Source: Bacillota bacterium
GTDB taxonomy: Bacteria; Bacillota; Bacilli; Desulfuribacillales; Desulfuribacillaceae
Reading direction: 5' to 3'
Assembly: GCA_023388635.1 (NCBI GenBank)
Contig: JAEWFW010000015.1
Span: 1-29,652, forward strand
DNA length: 29,652 nt
Part shown: one piece after another, positions 14,681-24,700 of the stretch
Layout of the letters: every line of letters starts with the position of its first letter
Numbering within the stretch: position 1 is the first letter of the stretch
Program-made: the position numbers and the translations under genes
Notes under the pieces: model-generated
Databases searched by the model: none
Told to the model about the DNA's origin: nothing
The model's input: only the letters and a program-made list of their open reading frames with translations

Positions 14681-16579
14681 GTGAGAAAAGTATATTTAGA
14701 CAATAGCCCACGTATAGATGCTTTGGATAAATGGCTTCATGCGTGTGCTTTTTTTATTGGAACAGAAAATATTGATGTGGGAGATGCCTTGCATCGCGTC
14801 ACATCCCAGGCGGTATACGCTCATAATTCCAATCCGAATTTCCAGGCATCGGCGATGGATGGGATTGCGGTCAGTGCGTACAAAACGTATGATGCTTCAG
14901 AGACAAATCCAATCGTATTGAAGAGAGATGAGGATTTTATCGTCGTCGATACCGGAGATCCGATTCCCGATCACTTTGACGCTGTAATTATGATTGAGAA
15001 AGTGAATTATACAGATGCAGGGGATGCCGTTATCATACATTCCGTGGGACCGGGTCAGCATGTACGTGCCATCGGCGAAGACATTGTATCAAAAGAACTC
15101 ATTATCACTTCCAATCACCAGATTCGCCCGATAGACCAGGCTGCGATGTTGGCCGCAGGAGTGCTGGAAGTTGATGTGCTTAAGAAACCGCGGGTAGCGA
15201 TTATTCCCACTGGCGATGAAATCGTAAAACCCAAAAAAGACCCCAAACGCGGCGAGTTAATCGAATTTAACAGTACGATTTTTAAAGGACATTTAATCGA
15301 ATGGGGTGCGGAAGTCACTGTTTATGATATTGTAAAAGATAGGCTGGAGTTAATTGAACAGACCCTGCAAGCAGCCGTAAAATCCCACGATTTTGTCATC
15401 ATCAATGCAGGATCTTCAGCGGGGTCTGAAGATTATACGGTACACGCCATCGGCAATATTGGGCAAGTAGTTCTGCACGGGATTGCCACGAAACCGGGTA
15501 AACCGACAATTCTTGGTGTAATTGACAATGTACCGGTGCTCGGTCTTCCGGGGTATCCAGTGTCGGCTTGGCTGTCGTTGGATTGGTTTGCCAAGCCAAT
15601 GGTACATCATATGCAAAAAATCGCCTTGCCTGAAAGGGCAAAAATAAAAGGAATATTATCGAAGCGAGTAAATTCTGTGTTTGGTTCCGAGGAATTTGTC
15701 AGGGTCAAAGTTGGTTATGTCAACGATAAAGTCATTGTCACACCGATAGGCAGCGGCGCCGGTGTTGTCATGTCTTTGGTGCTGGCGGACGGGATCATAA
15801 CGGTACCTCCTGAATATGAGATGTTCGATATCGGGACTGAAATAGAAGTAGAACTTCTCGCTGAGCCTGAAATGATCAAAAGTACAACGGTGTGTATCGG
15901 CAGTCATGATCTATCGATCGATATTTTAGTGGATGAAGCGAAGCAGAGGTATGTTAATAAGAGAATTTCCTCCGCGCATGTCGGAAGTATGGCGGGGCTT
16001 ATGGCGATTGAGCGAGGAGAATGTCATGTGGCGGGTATTCATCTGTTGGATTCCGCGACGGGTGAATATAATACATCGTATGTCCAGAGATTCGTGCGAA
16101 ATACACCTGTACATATCGTGCGTTTCGTTTATCGTGAACAAGGGCTGATTGTAGCGAAGGGCAATCCAAAGAATATTAAGGACATACACGATTTGATGCG
16201 TGAAGATGTAGTATTCATTAATCGTCAAAAGGGCGCTGGAACAAGAATGCTTTTGGACTACATGTTGCAGCAGCATCAAATCGATTCGAGTAACATAGTC
16301 GGATACGCGCGAGAAATGTTCACACATAGCTCTGTAGCTGCATCAGTAGCGTACGGTGCCGCGGATTGTGCTATGGGAATTCAGTCCGCAGCAGAGGCAA
16401 TGGGATGTGATTTTATTCCGCTTTATGAAGAACAATATGATTTTGTCATCACATCGGAGTTTATTGAGAGTGAGCAAGGACAGCAATTTATGAGTTTAAT
16501 TCGCGATCCTGAAATTCACCGACGAATTGAAAGTTTAGGTGGCTACTCTTGTCGTGATGCCGGTCAAATTAAAATGTAA
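14681..16579 (+). CDS. moeA: MoeA molybdopterin molybdotransferase fused to a binding-protein-like domain
   Basis: 632 residues. Residues 1 to about 400 are MoeA, which inserts molybdate (or tungstate) into adenylylated molybdopterin: NFQASAMDGIAV, VDTGDPIPDHFDAVIMIE, IPTGDEIVKP, INAGSSAGSEDYT and GLPGYPVSAW are visible. Residues about 401-632 form a periplasmic-binding-protein-like domain (VCIGSHDLSIDILVDEA, RQKGAGTRMLLDYML, SVAASVAYGAADCAMGIQSA), as found in a class of anaerobe MoeA proteins. The fused domain may sense or channel a ligand; this is not established here. GTG start with GGTGACG upstream. It should supply cofactor to the FDH and YdhV-like enzymes. Confidence 0.93.
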   Translation: MRKVYLDNSPRIDALDKWLHACAFFIGTENIDVGDALHRVTSQAVYAHNSNPNFQASAMDGIAVSAYKTYDASETNPIVLKRDEDFIVVDTGDPIPDHFDAVIMIEKVNYTDAGDAVIIHSVGPGQHVRAIGEDIVSKELIITSNHQIRPIDQAAMLAAGVLEVDVLKKPRVAIIPTGDEIVKPKKDPKRGELIEFNSTIFKGHLIEWGAEVTVYDIVKDRLELIEQTLQAAVKSHDFVIINAGSSAGSEDYTVHAIGNIGQVVLHGIATKPGKPTILGVIDNVPVLGLPGYPVSAWLSLDWFAKPMVHHMQKIALPERAKIKGILSKRVNSVFGSEEFVRVKVGYVNDKVIVTPIGSGAGVVMSLVLADGIITVPPEYEMFDIGTEIEVELLAEPEMIKSTTVCIGSHDLSIDILVDEAKQRYVNKRISSAHVGSMAGLMAIERGECHVAGIHLLDSATGEYNTSYVQRFVRNTPVHIVRFVYREQGLIVAKGNPKNIKDIHDLMREDVVFINRQKGAGTRMLLDYMLQQHQIDSSNIVGYAREMFTHSSVAASVAYGAADCAMGIQSAAEAMGCDFIPLYEEQYDFVITSEFIESEQGQQFMSLIRDPEIHRRIESLGGYSCRDAGQIKM

Positions 16580-16586
16580 CGATGGT

Positions 16587-16631
16587 ACATCCGCATTTGC
16601 AGATTTTTACTTGTCAATTGCGGGTGTTTTC
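16587..16631 (+). terminator. Terminator of moeA
   Basis: ACATCCGCA (16587-16595) pairs with TGCGGGTGT (16619-16627, one G·T) and is followed by TTTT. The loop is long (23 bases). Confidence 0.65.
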
Positions 16632-16748
16632 ATTTATAGTAAAAACATGAAAAACATGAAAAACAGAGAAAATATGCGCAAAAAAGCGTTTGGTAGGAAT
16701 AATTTGTTATATTGAATAAAAATAAAATAAAAAAATAGACTGTTTTAG

Positions 16749-16777
16749 TTGCATTTTTTGCGACAAATGACTATTAT
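16749..16777 (+). promoter_or_regulatory. groESL promoter
   Basis: TTGCAT (16749-16754), 17 bases, TATTAT (16772-16777), overlapping a TATAAT at 16775-16780. The CIRCE operator begins 6-9 bases after the -10 and covers the expected start. Confidence 0.75.
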
Positions 16778-16785
16778 AATAATTG

Positions 16786-16812
16786 TTAGCACTCGGCGTC
16801 ATCGAGTGCTAA
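16786..16812 (+). promoter_or_regulatory. CIRCE operator (HrcA binding site)
   Basis: Perfect TTAGCACTC-N9-GAGTGCTAA; the symmetry extends outward to AATTG/CAATT. Heat-shock control by HrcA is expected; hrcA is not in the window. Confidence 0.97.
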
Positions 16813-16864
16813 CAATTCCAATAACAAAGAAAAAATTTACAATATTTCAGGGAGGTTTTTTTAC

Positions 16865-17146
16865 ATGTTAAGACCTTTAGGTGATCGAGTTATTATTAAA
16901 GTGGTGGAATTTGAAGAAAAAACAGCTAGCGGCATAGTACTGCCTGATTCTGCTAAAGAAAAGCCACAACAGGGAGAAATATTAGCAGTAGGAACTGGTC
17001 GCATCGAAGACGGCAAGCGCGTAGCGTTAGACGTGCAAGTTGGCGATCAGGTAATCTATTCGAAGTATGCAGGAACAGAAGTAAAACACAACAACGAAGA
17101 ATATTTGATTTTGCGTGAAAGTGACATATTAGCAATCGTAGAGTAA
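16865..17146 (+). CDS. groES: Co-chaperonin GroES
   Basis: 93 residues, normal family length. MLRPLGDRVIIKVVEFEEKT, the mobile loop (EEKTASGIVLPDSAKEKPQ) and YSKYAGTEVKHNNEEYLIL are characteristic. It forms the heptameric lid of GroEL in the cytoplasm. ATG has AGGGAGG upstream. First gene of a CIRCE-controlled operon, 98 bases before groEL. Confidence 0.98.
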   Translation: MLRPLGDRVIIKVVEFEEKTASGIVLPDSAKEKPQQGEILAVGTGRIEDGKRVALDVQVGDQVIYSKYAGTEVKHNNEEYLILRESDILAIVE

Positions 17147-17244
17147 CAAAAATACTTAACAGTTTGACTAGCACAGCAGGATTCTTAGTATCCGCTGGTG
17201 CGCATGAGGTACATTAATTACGGAAATTTAAGGAGGAAATAAGA

Positions 17245-18885
17245 ATGGCAAAAGAGATCAAGTATAGAGAAGATGCAAGACGCGCGATGCTTCGTGGTGT
17301 TGATGCATTGGCAAACGCAGTAAAAGTTACATTGGGACCTAAGGGGCGCAATGTTGTTTTGGAGAAAAAATTTGGTTCTCCATTAATTACAAATGACGGT
17401 GTTACCATTGCGAAAGAAATTGAATTAGACGATGCTTTTGAAAATATGGGAGCGCAGCTTGTTAAAGAAGTTGCTACAAAGACAAACGACGTTGCCGGTG
17501 ACGGAACGACGACAGCAACTGTATTGGCACAAGCGTTAATTCGCGAAGGCTTAAAGAACGTAACAGCTGGTGCTAATCCAATGGTACTAAAAAAGGGTAT
17601 CGAGAAAGCAACGGCTGTGGCGGTAGAAGAAATTAAAGCAATTTCTAAACCGATTGAGAGTAAAGAAGCCATTGCGCAAATCGCTGCTATCTCTGCTTCC
17701 GCTGAAGAAGTGGGCGAAATTATTGCAGAAGCAATGGATAAAGTCGGCAACGATGGAGTTATTACTGTAGAAGAATCTAAAGGATTCGTGACGGAATTAG
17801 AAGTGGTTGAAGGGATGCAATTTGACCGCGGATATATCGCTCCTTACATGGTCACAGATACTGACAAAATGGAAGCAGTCCTCGATAATCCGTACATTTT
17901 GATTACTGATAAGAAGATTTCCAACATCCAAGAAGTGTTGCCTGTATTGGAAAAAGTCGTACAACAAGGCAAACCGCTATTGATGATTGCAGAAGATGTT
18001 GAAGGCGATGCGCTTACAACATTAGTTGTTAATAAATTGCGTGGTACATTTAATTGCGTGGCAGTCAAAGCACCTGGTTTTGGTGATCGCCGTGAAGCAA
18101 TGTTGCAGGATATCGCAATTCTGACTGGTGGAGAAGTTATCACAGAAAAAATTGGTCTTGATTTGAAATCTGCGACTATCGAGCAACTTGGTACAGCTCG
18201 TCAAGTCAGAATTACAAAAGAAAATACAATCATTGTCGATGGAGCTGGCAAAACAGAAGAAATCGGCGCTCGCGTAAAACAAATTCGCGCGCAAGTGGAA
18301 GAAACAACATCTGAATTTGATAAAGAAAAACTATTGGAAAGATTGGCAAAATTAGCAGGCGGTGTAGCTGTCATTAAAGTAGGAGCTGCTACTGAAACTG
18401 AGTTGAAAGAGAAGAAATTGCGTATTGAGGACGCTCTGAACTCTACTCGCGCAGCGGTAGAAGAAGGAATGGTCGCCGGTGGAGGAACTGCGTTGATTAA
18501 CGTCATTAAAGCCGTTGAAAAACTCGATCTTGATCCAGAAGAGCAAGTAGGTGTTCGCATCGTATTGCGTGCCCTTGAAGAACCGATTCGCCAAATTGCT
18601 GAAAACGCAGGTATGGAAGGATCCGTTATCGTTGAAAAAATTAAAAATGAAAAAGTCGGCGTGGGAATTAACTTTGCAACTGGCGAATGGGTTAATATGA
18701 TCGAAGCAGGAATTGTAGACCCTGCAAAAGTTACTCGTTCTGCATTACAAAATGCTGCATCTGTAGCGGCTATGTTCTTAACTACTGAAGTTGTTGTTGC
18801 CGATAAACCGGAAGAAAGCAAAGGAATGCCTGGTATGGACCCAATGGGCGGTATGGGTGGCATGGGCATGGGCGGCATGATGTAA
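17245..18885 (+). CDS. groEL: Chaperonin GroEL
   Basis: 546 residues, full length. ATP-site motifs VTLGPKGRNVVLEKKFG and GDGTTTATVLAQAL, the apical-domain motif APGFGDRREAML, and the Gly/Met-rich tail (GGMGGMGMGGMM) are present. AAGGAGG precedes the ATG. It folds proteins in a double-ring complex with GroES. No irregularity seen. Confidence 0.98.
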   Translation: MAKEIKYREDARRAMLRGVDALANAVKVTLGPKGRNVVLEKKFGSPLITNDGVTIAKEIELDDAFENMGAQLVKEVATKTNDVAGDGTTTATVLAQALIREGLKNVTAGANPMVLKKGIEKATAVAVEEIKAISKPIESKEAIAQIAAISASAEEVGEIIAEAMDKVGNDGVITVEESKGFVTELEVVEGMQFDRGYIAPYMVTDTDKMEAVLDNPYILITDKKISNIQEVLPVLEKVVQQGKPLLMIAEDVEGDALTTLVVNKLRGTFNCVAVKAPGFGDRREAMLQDIAILTGGEVITEKIGLDLKSATIEQLGTARQVRITKENTIIVDGAGKTEEIGARVKQIRAQVEETTSEFDKEKLLERLAKLAGGVAVIKVGAATETELKEKKLRIEDALNSTRAAVEEGMVAGGGTALINVIKAVEKLDLDPEEQVGVRIVLRALEEPIRQIAENAGMEGSVIVEKIKNEKVGVGINFATGEWVNMIEAGIVDPAKVTRSALQNAASVAAMFLTTEVVVADKPEESKGMPGMDPMGGMGGMGMGGMM

Positions 18886-18918
18886 TAAGCCGCTGACCAA
18901 AAAATAAGTTAGCACTTT

Positions 18919-18966
18919 AAAGGGGATATTGCTCAACGAATTTATTTCGTTAGGCAATATCCCCTT
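18919..18966. terminator. Hairpin between convergent groEL and L25 genes
   Basis: AAGGGGATATTGC (then CAACGAA) pairs with TTCGTT and GCAATATCCCCTT around TTTAT, a long stem of about 20 bp. Neither side has a strong T run, so it probably acts as a shared, bidirectional terminator. Confidence 0.7.
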
Positions 18967-18992
18967 CTGCGTTGAAGACTACAATATGAACT

Positions 18993-19667
18993 TTACTCAG
19001 GATTATCTGTCGGCTGTTCGGCGGAACCGCCATTATTTTCAGATTCTGCTTTTGTAGCAGCACCCTCCTCAGATTCTTTTGCAGCATCTTCGGTAGCCTC
19101 TTCTACTTGTCGCTGTGCATACACGAGCGTAGCTACAACGGTATCCATATCGCTAAGGATTTCAATGTTTTGATCATTGGCGATATTCAGGTCGGATAGC
19201 GTTATACTATCCTTTTCAAGTAATAGAGCGGCATCGGCAGTAACAGATTCGGGCATGTGGCGCGGGAACATTTGAATTTCTACTTCACCATTCTGTACCT
19301 GGAGAATTTTATTGCCTTGTTCAACGGCTTCACGGTTTGTTATATGAATCGCTGTTAAGACCTTAATTTTTTCGTTCTCATTTAAGGCTTGCAAATCGAT
19401 ATGGATAAATTTATTTTTTAGCGCATCTTTTTGGTAGTCTTTAATGATGACAGAGGTGTCGTTACCATTTAATGAAGTTTTTATTTTGCGCTTCGTTCCA
19501 TAGGTTGACAATAATTTCAGCAAATCACTTTCATTAGTAAAGAATGTCTGTGGTGCCGTACCTTTGCCATAAAGAACACCGGGAATATAGCCATCTTTTA
19601 TGGCGGACTTAGCATTCCTATACGGTTTTACTTTTCGATCAATGAGCTGTAATTGTGGTTCAGACAT
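18993..19667 (-). CDS. rplY: Ribosomal protein L25 / general stress protein Ctc
   Basis: 224 residues: N-terminal L25 domain that binds 5S rRNA (residues about 5-93; AKSAIKDGYIPGVLYGKGTA, NKFIHIDLQAL) and the C-terminal TL5/Ctc beta domain (about 100-190), then an acidic, Ala/Glu-rich tail. AAGGAG precedes ATG 19667. Convergent with groEL. Confidence 0.93.
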   Translation of the reverse strand: MSEPQLQLIDRKVKPYRNAKSAIKDGYIPGVLYGKGTAPQTFFTNESDLLKLLSTYGTKRKIKTSLNGNDTSVIIKDYQKDALKNKFIHIDLQALNENEKIKVLTAIHITNREAVEQGNKILQVQNGEVEIQMFPRHMPESVTADAALLLEKDSITLSDLNIANDQNIEILSDMDTVVATLVYAQRQVEEATEDAAKESEEGAATKAESENNGGSAEQPTDNPE

Positions 19668-19870
19668 GGTTGTACACTCCTTATTATAATTAGCTAGTAC
19701 GTCTAGTGTACTTCAATCAGTTTGTAAATATACAAATAATCGATGATCATCAAATTTATAGAAAGGTTTACATAAAATACATAAACGGCTACCGTACTTG
19801 CCATAAAGCTGTAATGACTACATTCTATATAGTACTAAATAATTAGTTAATTGGAATTACACAAAAACTA

Positions 19871-19899
19871 TTGAATCATTTTAAAAAATCTTGTATAGT
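19871..19899 (+). promoter_or_regulatory. Promoter of the formate dehydrogenase operon
   Basis: TTGAAT (19871-19876), 17 bases, TATAGT (19894-19899), giving a leader of about 110 bases before fdhA. The 348-base gap between rplY and fdhA (19668-20015) holds this promoter, two dyads downstream of it and AT-rich DNA. TCGATGATYAT occurs twice in the gap, at 19740-19750 and 19928-19938. Confidence 0.75.
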
Positions 19900-19911
19900 A
19901 GGGATAGTGAA

Positions 19912-19941
19912 AGTATAGTCATAATGGTCGATGATTATACT
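19912..19941 (+). promoter_or_regulatory. Operator-like dyad at the start of the fdh transcript
   Basis: AGTATAGTCAT (19912-19922) and ATGATTATACT (19931-19941) match at 10 of 11 positions around an 8-base spacer. It begins about 6 bases after the predicted start, a typical place for a repressor. The TATA-rich arms faintly recall ModE sites, and a ModE-like gene is nearby, but the link is inference. Confidence 0.55.
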
Positions 19942-19958
19942 GAGTTTTTATCACTTTG

Positions 19959-19982
19959 GTAGGATATTTTAACGTATCCTAC
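19959..19982 (+). repeat. Perfect hairpin in the fdhA leader
   Basis: GTAGGATA (19959-19966) and TATCCTAC (19975-19982) enclose an 8-base loop, about 18 bases before the fdhA ribosome binding site. No T run, so not a simple terminator; it may be a protein site or an RNA element. Confidence 0.55.
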
Positions 19983-20015
19983 AATTTGTTCACTATAAAG
20001 AAGGAGGGGATCATT

Positions 20016-23000
20016 ATGGGAGTGACAAGAAGAGATTTCTTGAAACTTTCGGGGGCGACAGCAGTTACGTTGGCAGTAGCAGATTTGGGATTTAATGGTC
20101 AAGCTGAAGCAAAGAATTACAGTCATTACAAAATCCAGTCCGCTAAAGAAGTCCCAACAATTTGTCCGTACTGCTCCGTTGGCTGCGGGATCATTTGTCA
20201 CGTGGAAGACGGCAAATTGATCAATACAGAGGGAGATCCAAGAAACCCAAATAACAGGGGGTCACTATGCAGTAAAGGATCTTCATTGAAACAAACCCAT
20301 TACAGTTATAAGCGCGTAAAGAATCCATTATACCGCGCGCCAGGTTCTGACAAATGGGAAGAAAAAGATTGGGAATGGATGTTAGATACCATCGCCCAGC
20401 GTATTAAGAAAACCCGCGATGAATCTTACAGAGAGACATTGAACGGGGTAACAGTGAACCATAATACAGCCATAGCTAGTTTGGGTGGAGCATCATTAGA
20501 GAATGAAGAATGCTACCTGATCTCCAAATTGATGCGTGGCTTAGGTGTAGTATGGTTAGAGCATCAGGCTCGTATTTGACACAGTTCTACGGTTGCCGGT
20601 CTGGCACCAACGTTTGGTCGTGGAGCAATGACAAATCACTGGGTTGACTTTAAAAATGCGGATGTAATCTTCATCATTGGAGGTAATCCGGCAGAGAATC
20701 ATCCGATTTCATGGAAATGGATCGAAGTAGCACAACGTGAGCGAGGAGCGAAGATAGTTACTGTAGACCCACGCTTCACTCGTAGTGCAGCACGTTCGGA
20801 TATATACGCGCCGATACGTTCAGGTACTGACATCCCATTCATCTATGGGTTGATGAATTACATTATTGAGAACAACTTATACCATCATGATTATGTGCTT
20901 AAGTATACCAACTCAGCATTCATTGTTGGCGATGATTACGAATTCGTAGATGGAATGTTCTCAGGCTATAACGAAGCAAATAGAAGCTATGATGCATCAA
21001 AATGGGCATACAAGCGTGATGAAGAAGGAAATGTTTTGAAGGACGAAACTCTTCAAGATCCACGTTGTGTATGGCAATTATTGAAGAAGCACATGGAGCG
21101 TTATGACATAGATACAGTGTGTTCTGTAACGGGAACACCGAAGGAAGACTACTTGAAGGTAGCAGAAGTTGTATGTTCTACAGGAACTCCTGATCGTTCA
21201 GGTAATATCAACTATGCAATGGGTGCTACACAGCACACTGTTGGATCACAGAACGTGCGTATTTATGCCATGTTCCAATTATTGTTGGGTAATATCGGTA
21301 TACCAGGCGGTGGAGTAAACGCGTTGCGCGGTGAGTCCAACGTACAGGGATCGACAGACTTTGGACTTTTATTCAATAACTTGACTGGATATTTGCCATC
21401 GCCAACATCAGCAGCTCATCCAACATTGGAAGCATATCATGCAACGACACCAGGTGGATATTGGGCAAATCGTCCGAAGTTCATGAACAGTCTGTTGAAA
21501 GCTTGGTATGGTGACTATGCACAGCCTGAAAATGATTTTGCATACGATTTATTGCCAAAGGCATTCGGCAACCACTCCTATATCTCAATCTTTGATACTA
21601 TGTATGAAGGTGAGCTCAAAGGTTTAATTTGTTGGGGTATGAACCCGACAGTTGGTAGTCCGAACACTAATAAGGCAAGAACTGCCATGGCAAATCTCGA
21701 CTGGTTCGTAAGTATCGACTTGTATGAGACAGAAACAGCAGCATTCTGGCAGGATACAGAAGGTTCTATGGCAAAACCAGCAGATATACAGACAGAAGTA
21801 TTTCTCTTGCCGGCATCGGCATCCATGGAGAAAGAGGGTTCGATTGCTAACAGCGGACGTTGGACTCAATATCGTTGGAAAGCATGTAGCCCTAGAGAAG
21901 GCGTTCATTCTAAATCAGATTTATTTATCTGCAACGATATAGGATTGCGTGTTAAGAAGTTGTACGAAGGAAGTACAGCTGCGAAGGATTTACAAATTAC
22001 TAAGTTGACATGGAATTACAGTGATGGCATCGGTGAATATCCGAAGATGCAACGGATCGCTAAGGAGATCAATGGTTATGATATCACTACAGGTAAGACT
22101 GTAGGATTGTTCGGTGAGTTGAAAGATGATGGTACAACAGCTTGCGGTAACTGGATTTACAGTGGTTCTTATGTAAAAGGTGTCGATGTGACTGTTGACC
22201 AAGATGACGAACAGTTCTATAAAGATTATAAAGTATGTAACCGTGATGATAATGATTTAGGTCCTGATGGCAAAGAAGGGATCGGTAACTACTTGAACTG
22301 GTCTTGGGCATGGCCTGCGAACCGACGGATTATTTACAATCGCTGCTCTTCTGATATCAACGGTAAAAAGTGGGCAGACGATAAAGCCATTCTTTGGTGG
22401 GATGGAAGCGCGTGGGTCGGATATGATATACCGGACTTCGCGGCTGCAAATGGCACAGCTGCAGTACCGTATCTGATGATGAATGATGGAGTTGCGGCTT
22501 TATACGCACCTACAGGCATGGCAGACGGTCCGTTCCCAGAGCACTATGAGCCATATGAAGGTCCACTTGAAAATAAATTTAACTCAATCCAACTCAACCC
22601 AGCTGTACACATTTACAGCGATGAGATGAATGGAAAGAGTGACTTTGACAAATATCCGATTGTTGCGACAACGTACAGAATGTCTGAACATTGGCAGTCG
22701 GGAGTTATGACGCGTAACTTAGCTTGGTTAGGAGAGCTTGTGCCGCATATGTTCATCGAACTCAGTGAGGAATTGGCTGCTGAGAAGGGTATCAAAAATG
22801 GCGACACAATCGTTGTTTCGAATGTTCGTGGTGAAGTAAAGGCATATGCAATGGTTACTAAACGCTTTAAGCCATTTACAATTGCAGGCGGTCAAGTTGT
22901 TCACCATATCGGTATGCCTTGGAACTTCGGTTACAAAGGTATTGTCACAGGGCATCAGGCAAATCTTTTGACAGCATTTATCGGATGTCCAAATACAAGA

Positions 23001-23045
23001 ATTCCGGAATATAAGGCGTTCTTGTGTGACGTTAGGAGGGCGTAG
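20016..23045 (+). CDS. fdhA: Selenocysteine formate dehydrogenase catalytic subunit (Tat-exported)
   Basis: 1009 residues when the in-frame UGA at 20577-20579 (codon 188) is read as selenocysteine. The context ARI-U-HSSTVAGLAPTFGRG matches the Sec site of FdnG/FdoG (recalled as ARV-U-HGPTVASLAPTFGRG). A Tat signal (TRRDFLKLSG) is followed by 4Fe-4S ligands C50, C53, C57 and C85 and the molybdopterin domains. It oxidises formate to CO2 at a bis-pterin Mo or W centre with Sec as metal ligand. ATG 20016 is chosen for AAGGAGGGG upstream and the Tat motif. Automated calls would split it at 20579. fdhB follows after 2 bases. Confidence 0.96.
20577..20620 (+). other. Bacterial SECIS element with Sec UGA
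   Basis: Directly after the UGA, GG-U-UGCC / GGCACC form a short stem with a bulged U and the apical loop GGUCU, the features SelB recognises in E. coli fdhF and fdnG mRNAs. It lies inside the coding sequence, so its bases also encode the conserved STVAGLAPTFG segment. Confidence 0.88.
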
Positions 23046-23047
23046 AG

Positions 23048-23959
23048 ATGGCTAAAACAAAATATATCGATACGACTAAATGTACAGGCTGCCGTGGATG
23101 CATGGTCAGCTGCAAAAACTGGAACGAGCTTCCAGCAGAAAGCACAGGATTTACAGGAACGTACCAATCGCATCCAGAATTAACAGCAAACACTTGGTGC
23201 TTAATTAAGTACAAAGAGCAAGAAGTTAACGGTAAGATGCAGTGGCATTTCATAAAAGATGCTTGCAAACATTGCGTTGATGCAGCGTGCGTCAAAGCGT
23301 GTCCGCAAGATGCTTTGTACCATAACGAATGGGGAGCAGTACAACGCGATTGGGATAAGTGCGTTGGGTGCGGATATTGCGTAACACATTGCCCATTCGG
23401 CGTTATTCAAATACAAGAATTTACAGCAGATGGAAGAGTGTTAGTCAACGATGCAGACAATCCGAGATTTGTCGAAGAAGACGGTTGCCAAAAGGCAGTA
23501 CGTAAATCGCAATACAGCGGAAAAGTCGTGACAAAATCGACAAAATGTAACCACTGCGAAAGCCGTGTCAACGCTGGTAAGAAACCGGCGTGCGTGTCAG
23601 CTTGCCCGAGCGGAGTGTTAGATTTCGGAGAGCGCGAAGACATGTTGGCAAAAGCAGAAGCAAGACTTGCCGCAGTCAGAGAGAAATATCCGAATGCGAA
23701 CATTTACAATCCGGAAAGTATAGAGGGAACGAACGCAATCTATGTATTAGCGGAAACACCTTCCTATTACGATTTGCCAGAAAAACCGGTTGTTCCAGTA
23801 TCATTGGCATTGTGGAAAGACATCGTGCAGCCATTCGGTAAGTTGGCAATGGGTGGAGCGCTGGGAATGGCGGCAGTCAGCTTATTCTTGACTACAAGAG
23901 CGCAGAAGAAACATCAAGCAGAACACGGACACGATGACGAGAAAGGAGCTGATGTATAA
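23048..23959 (+). CDS. fdhB: Formate dehydrogenase iron-sulfur subunit (membrane-anchored)
   Basis: 303 residues with four cysteine clusters: CTGCRGCMVSC, CKHCVDAACVKAC, CVGCGYCVTHC and the CNHCESR...CVSAC pair, as in FdnH. A single hydrophobic C-terminal helix (about 265-285) should anchor it. It passes electrons from FdhA to the cytochrome b. TAGGAGGG lies upstream; the stop overlaps the fdhC start (TAATG). It has no Tat signal of its own and is probably exported with FdhA. Confidence 0.95.
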   Translation: MAKTKYIDTTKCTGCRGCMVSCKNWNELPAESTGFTGTYQSHPELTANTWCLIKYKEQEVNGKMQWHFIKDACKHCVDAACVKACPQDALYHNEWGAVQRDWDKCVGCGYCVTHCPFGVIQIQEFTADGRVLVNDADNPRFVEEDGCQKAVRKSQYSGKVVTKSTKCNHCESRVNAGKKPACVSACPSGVLDFGEREDMLAKAEARLAAVREKYPNANIYNPESIEGTNAIYVLAETPSYYDLPEKPVVPVSLALWKDIVQPFGKLAMGGALGMAAVSLFLTTRAQKKHQAEHGHDDEKGADV

Positions 23960-24645
23960 TGGCGAAAAAGATTCAGAAAGTCAAGGGCGATAAGATATTC
24001 CGTTTGGATAAACCGACGAGATTTGCGCACTGGCTATATGTTGGATGCTATGCCGTATTGCTCTTAACAGGATTGTTGCTATTTGCTGATGCATTTGACT
24101 TCTTGGCACCGTTGTTCGGAGGATTTGAGATGGCGCAATTACTTCATCGTATATTCGCAGTCGTATTCGTATTACCAATCTTCATCTTGATCCTGTTCAC
24201 ACCGAAAACCTTCTTCGGGTGGATGAAAGAGATTCTGCATTTGAGAAAAGACGATTTAGCGTATTTCCCAGCATTGGGTAAAGAGTTGTTGGGATTGCAC
24301 GCAGAGTGCCCGCCACAAGGATTCTTAAACGGTGGGGAAAAGATGAACTCCTATGGAGTGCTTTCGTTAACGCTCGTAGTTATCTTGTCAGGTTTCGTAA
24401 TGTGGTTCCCAGATGCGTTCAGTATCACATTGGTACAGTGGGCATATGTGGCACACTCCGGAGGGATGGCACTGTTGACAGCAGCAGCGACGATCCACAT
24501 CTACCAAACGGCATTCAACCCATCGACGAAGCCGGCATTGGAAGGTATGTTGACTGGATACGTACCTGCAAAATACGCAAAAGATCACCATACTCTTTGG
24601 TATGACAAAGTAATGGCTGAAGAGAAGAAGAGCATAGGCAAATAA
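23959..24645 (+). CDS. fdhC: Formate dehydrogenase cytochrome b subunit
   Basis: 228 residues with four hydrophobic helices (about 26-46, 64-82, 132-150, 160-183), the FdnI/FdoI-type fold. Candidate haem ligands are H24 (RFAHW), H63 (LLHR), H165 (AHSGG) and H179 (IHIY). It would take electrons from FdhB and reduce the quinone pool. Start overlaps the fdhB stop by one base. Last gene before the terminator. Confidence 0.93.
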   Translation: MAKKIQKVKGDKIFRLDKPTRFAHWLYVGCYAVLLLTGLLLFADAFDFLAPLFGGFEMAQLLHRIFAVVFVLPIFILILFTPKTFFGWMKEILHLRKDDLAYFPALGKELLGLHAECPPQGFLNGGEKMNSYGVLSLTLVVILSGFVMWFPDAFSITLVQWAYVAHSGGMALLTAAATIHIYQTAFNPSTKPALEGMLTGYVPAKYAKDHHTLWYDKVMAEEKKSIGK

Positions 24646-24700
24646 ATATTTTTCAATAACCTTAACAAAATAATTAGTGCTGTAGATAGAATTAGAGGAG

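Noticed and set aside
18908..18916. TTAGCACTT after groEL resembling half a CIRCE element
   Set aside because: Only one half-site, with no matching GAGTGCTAA at the right distance.
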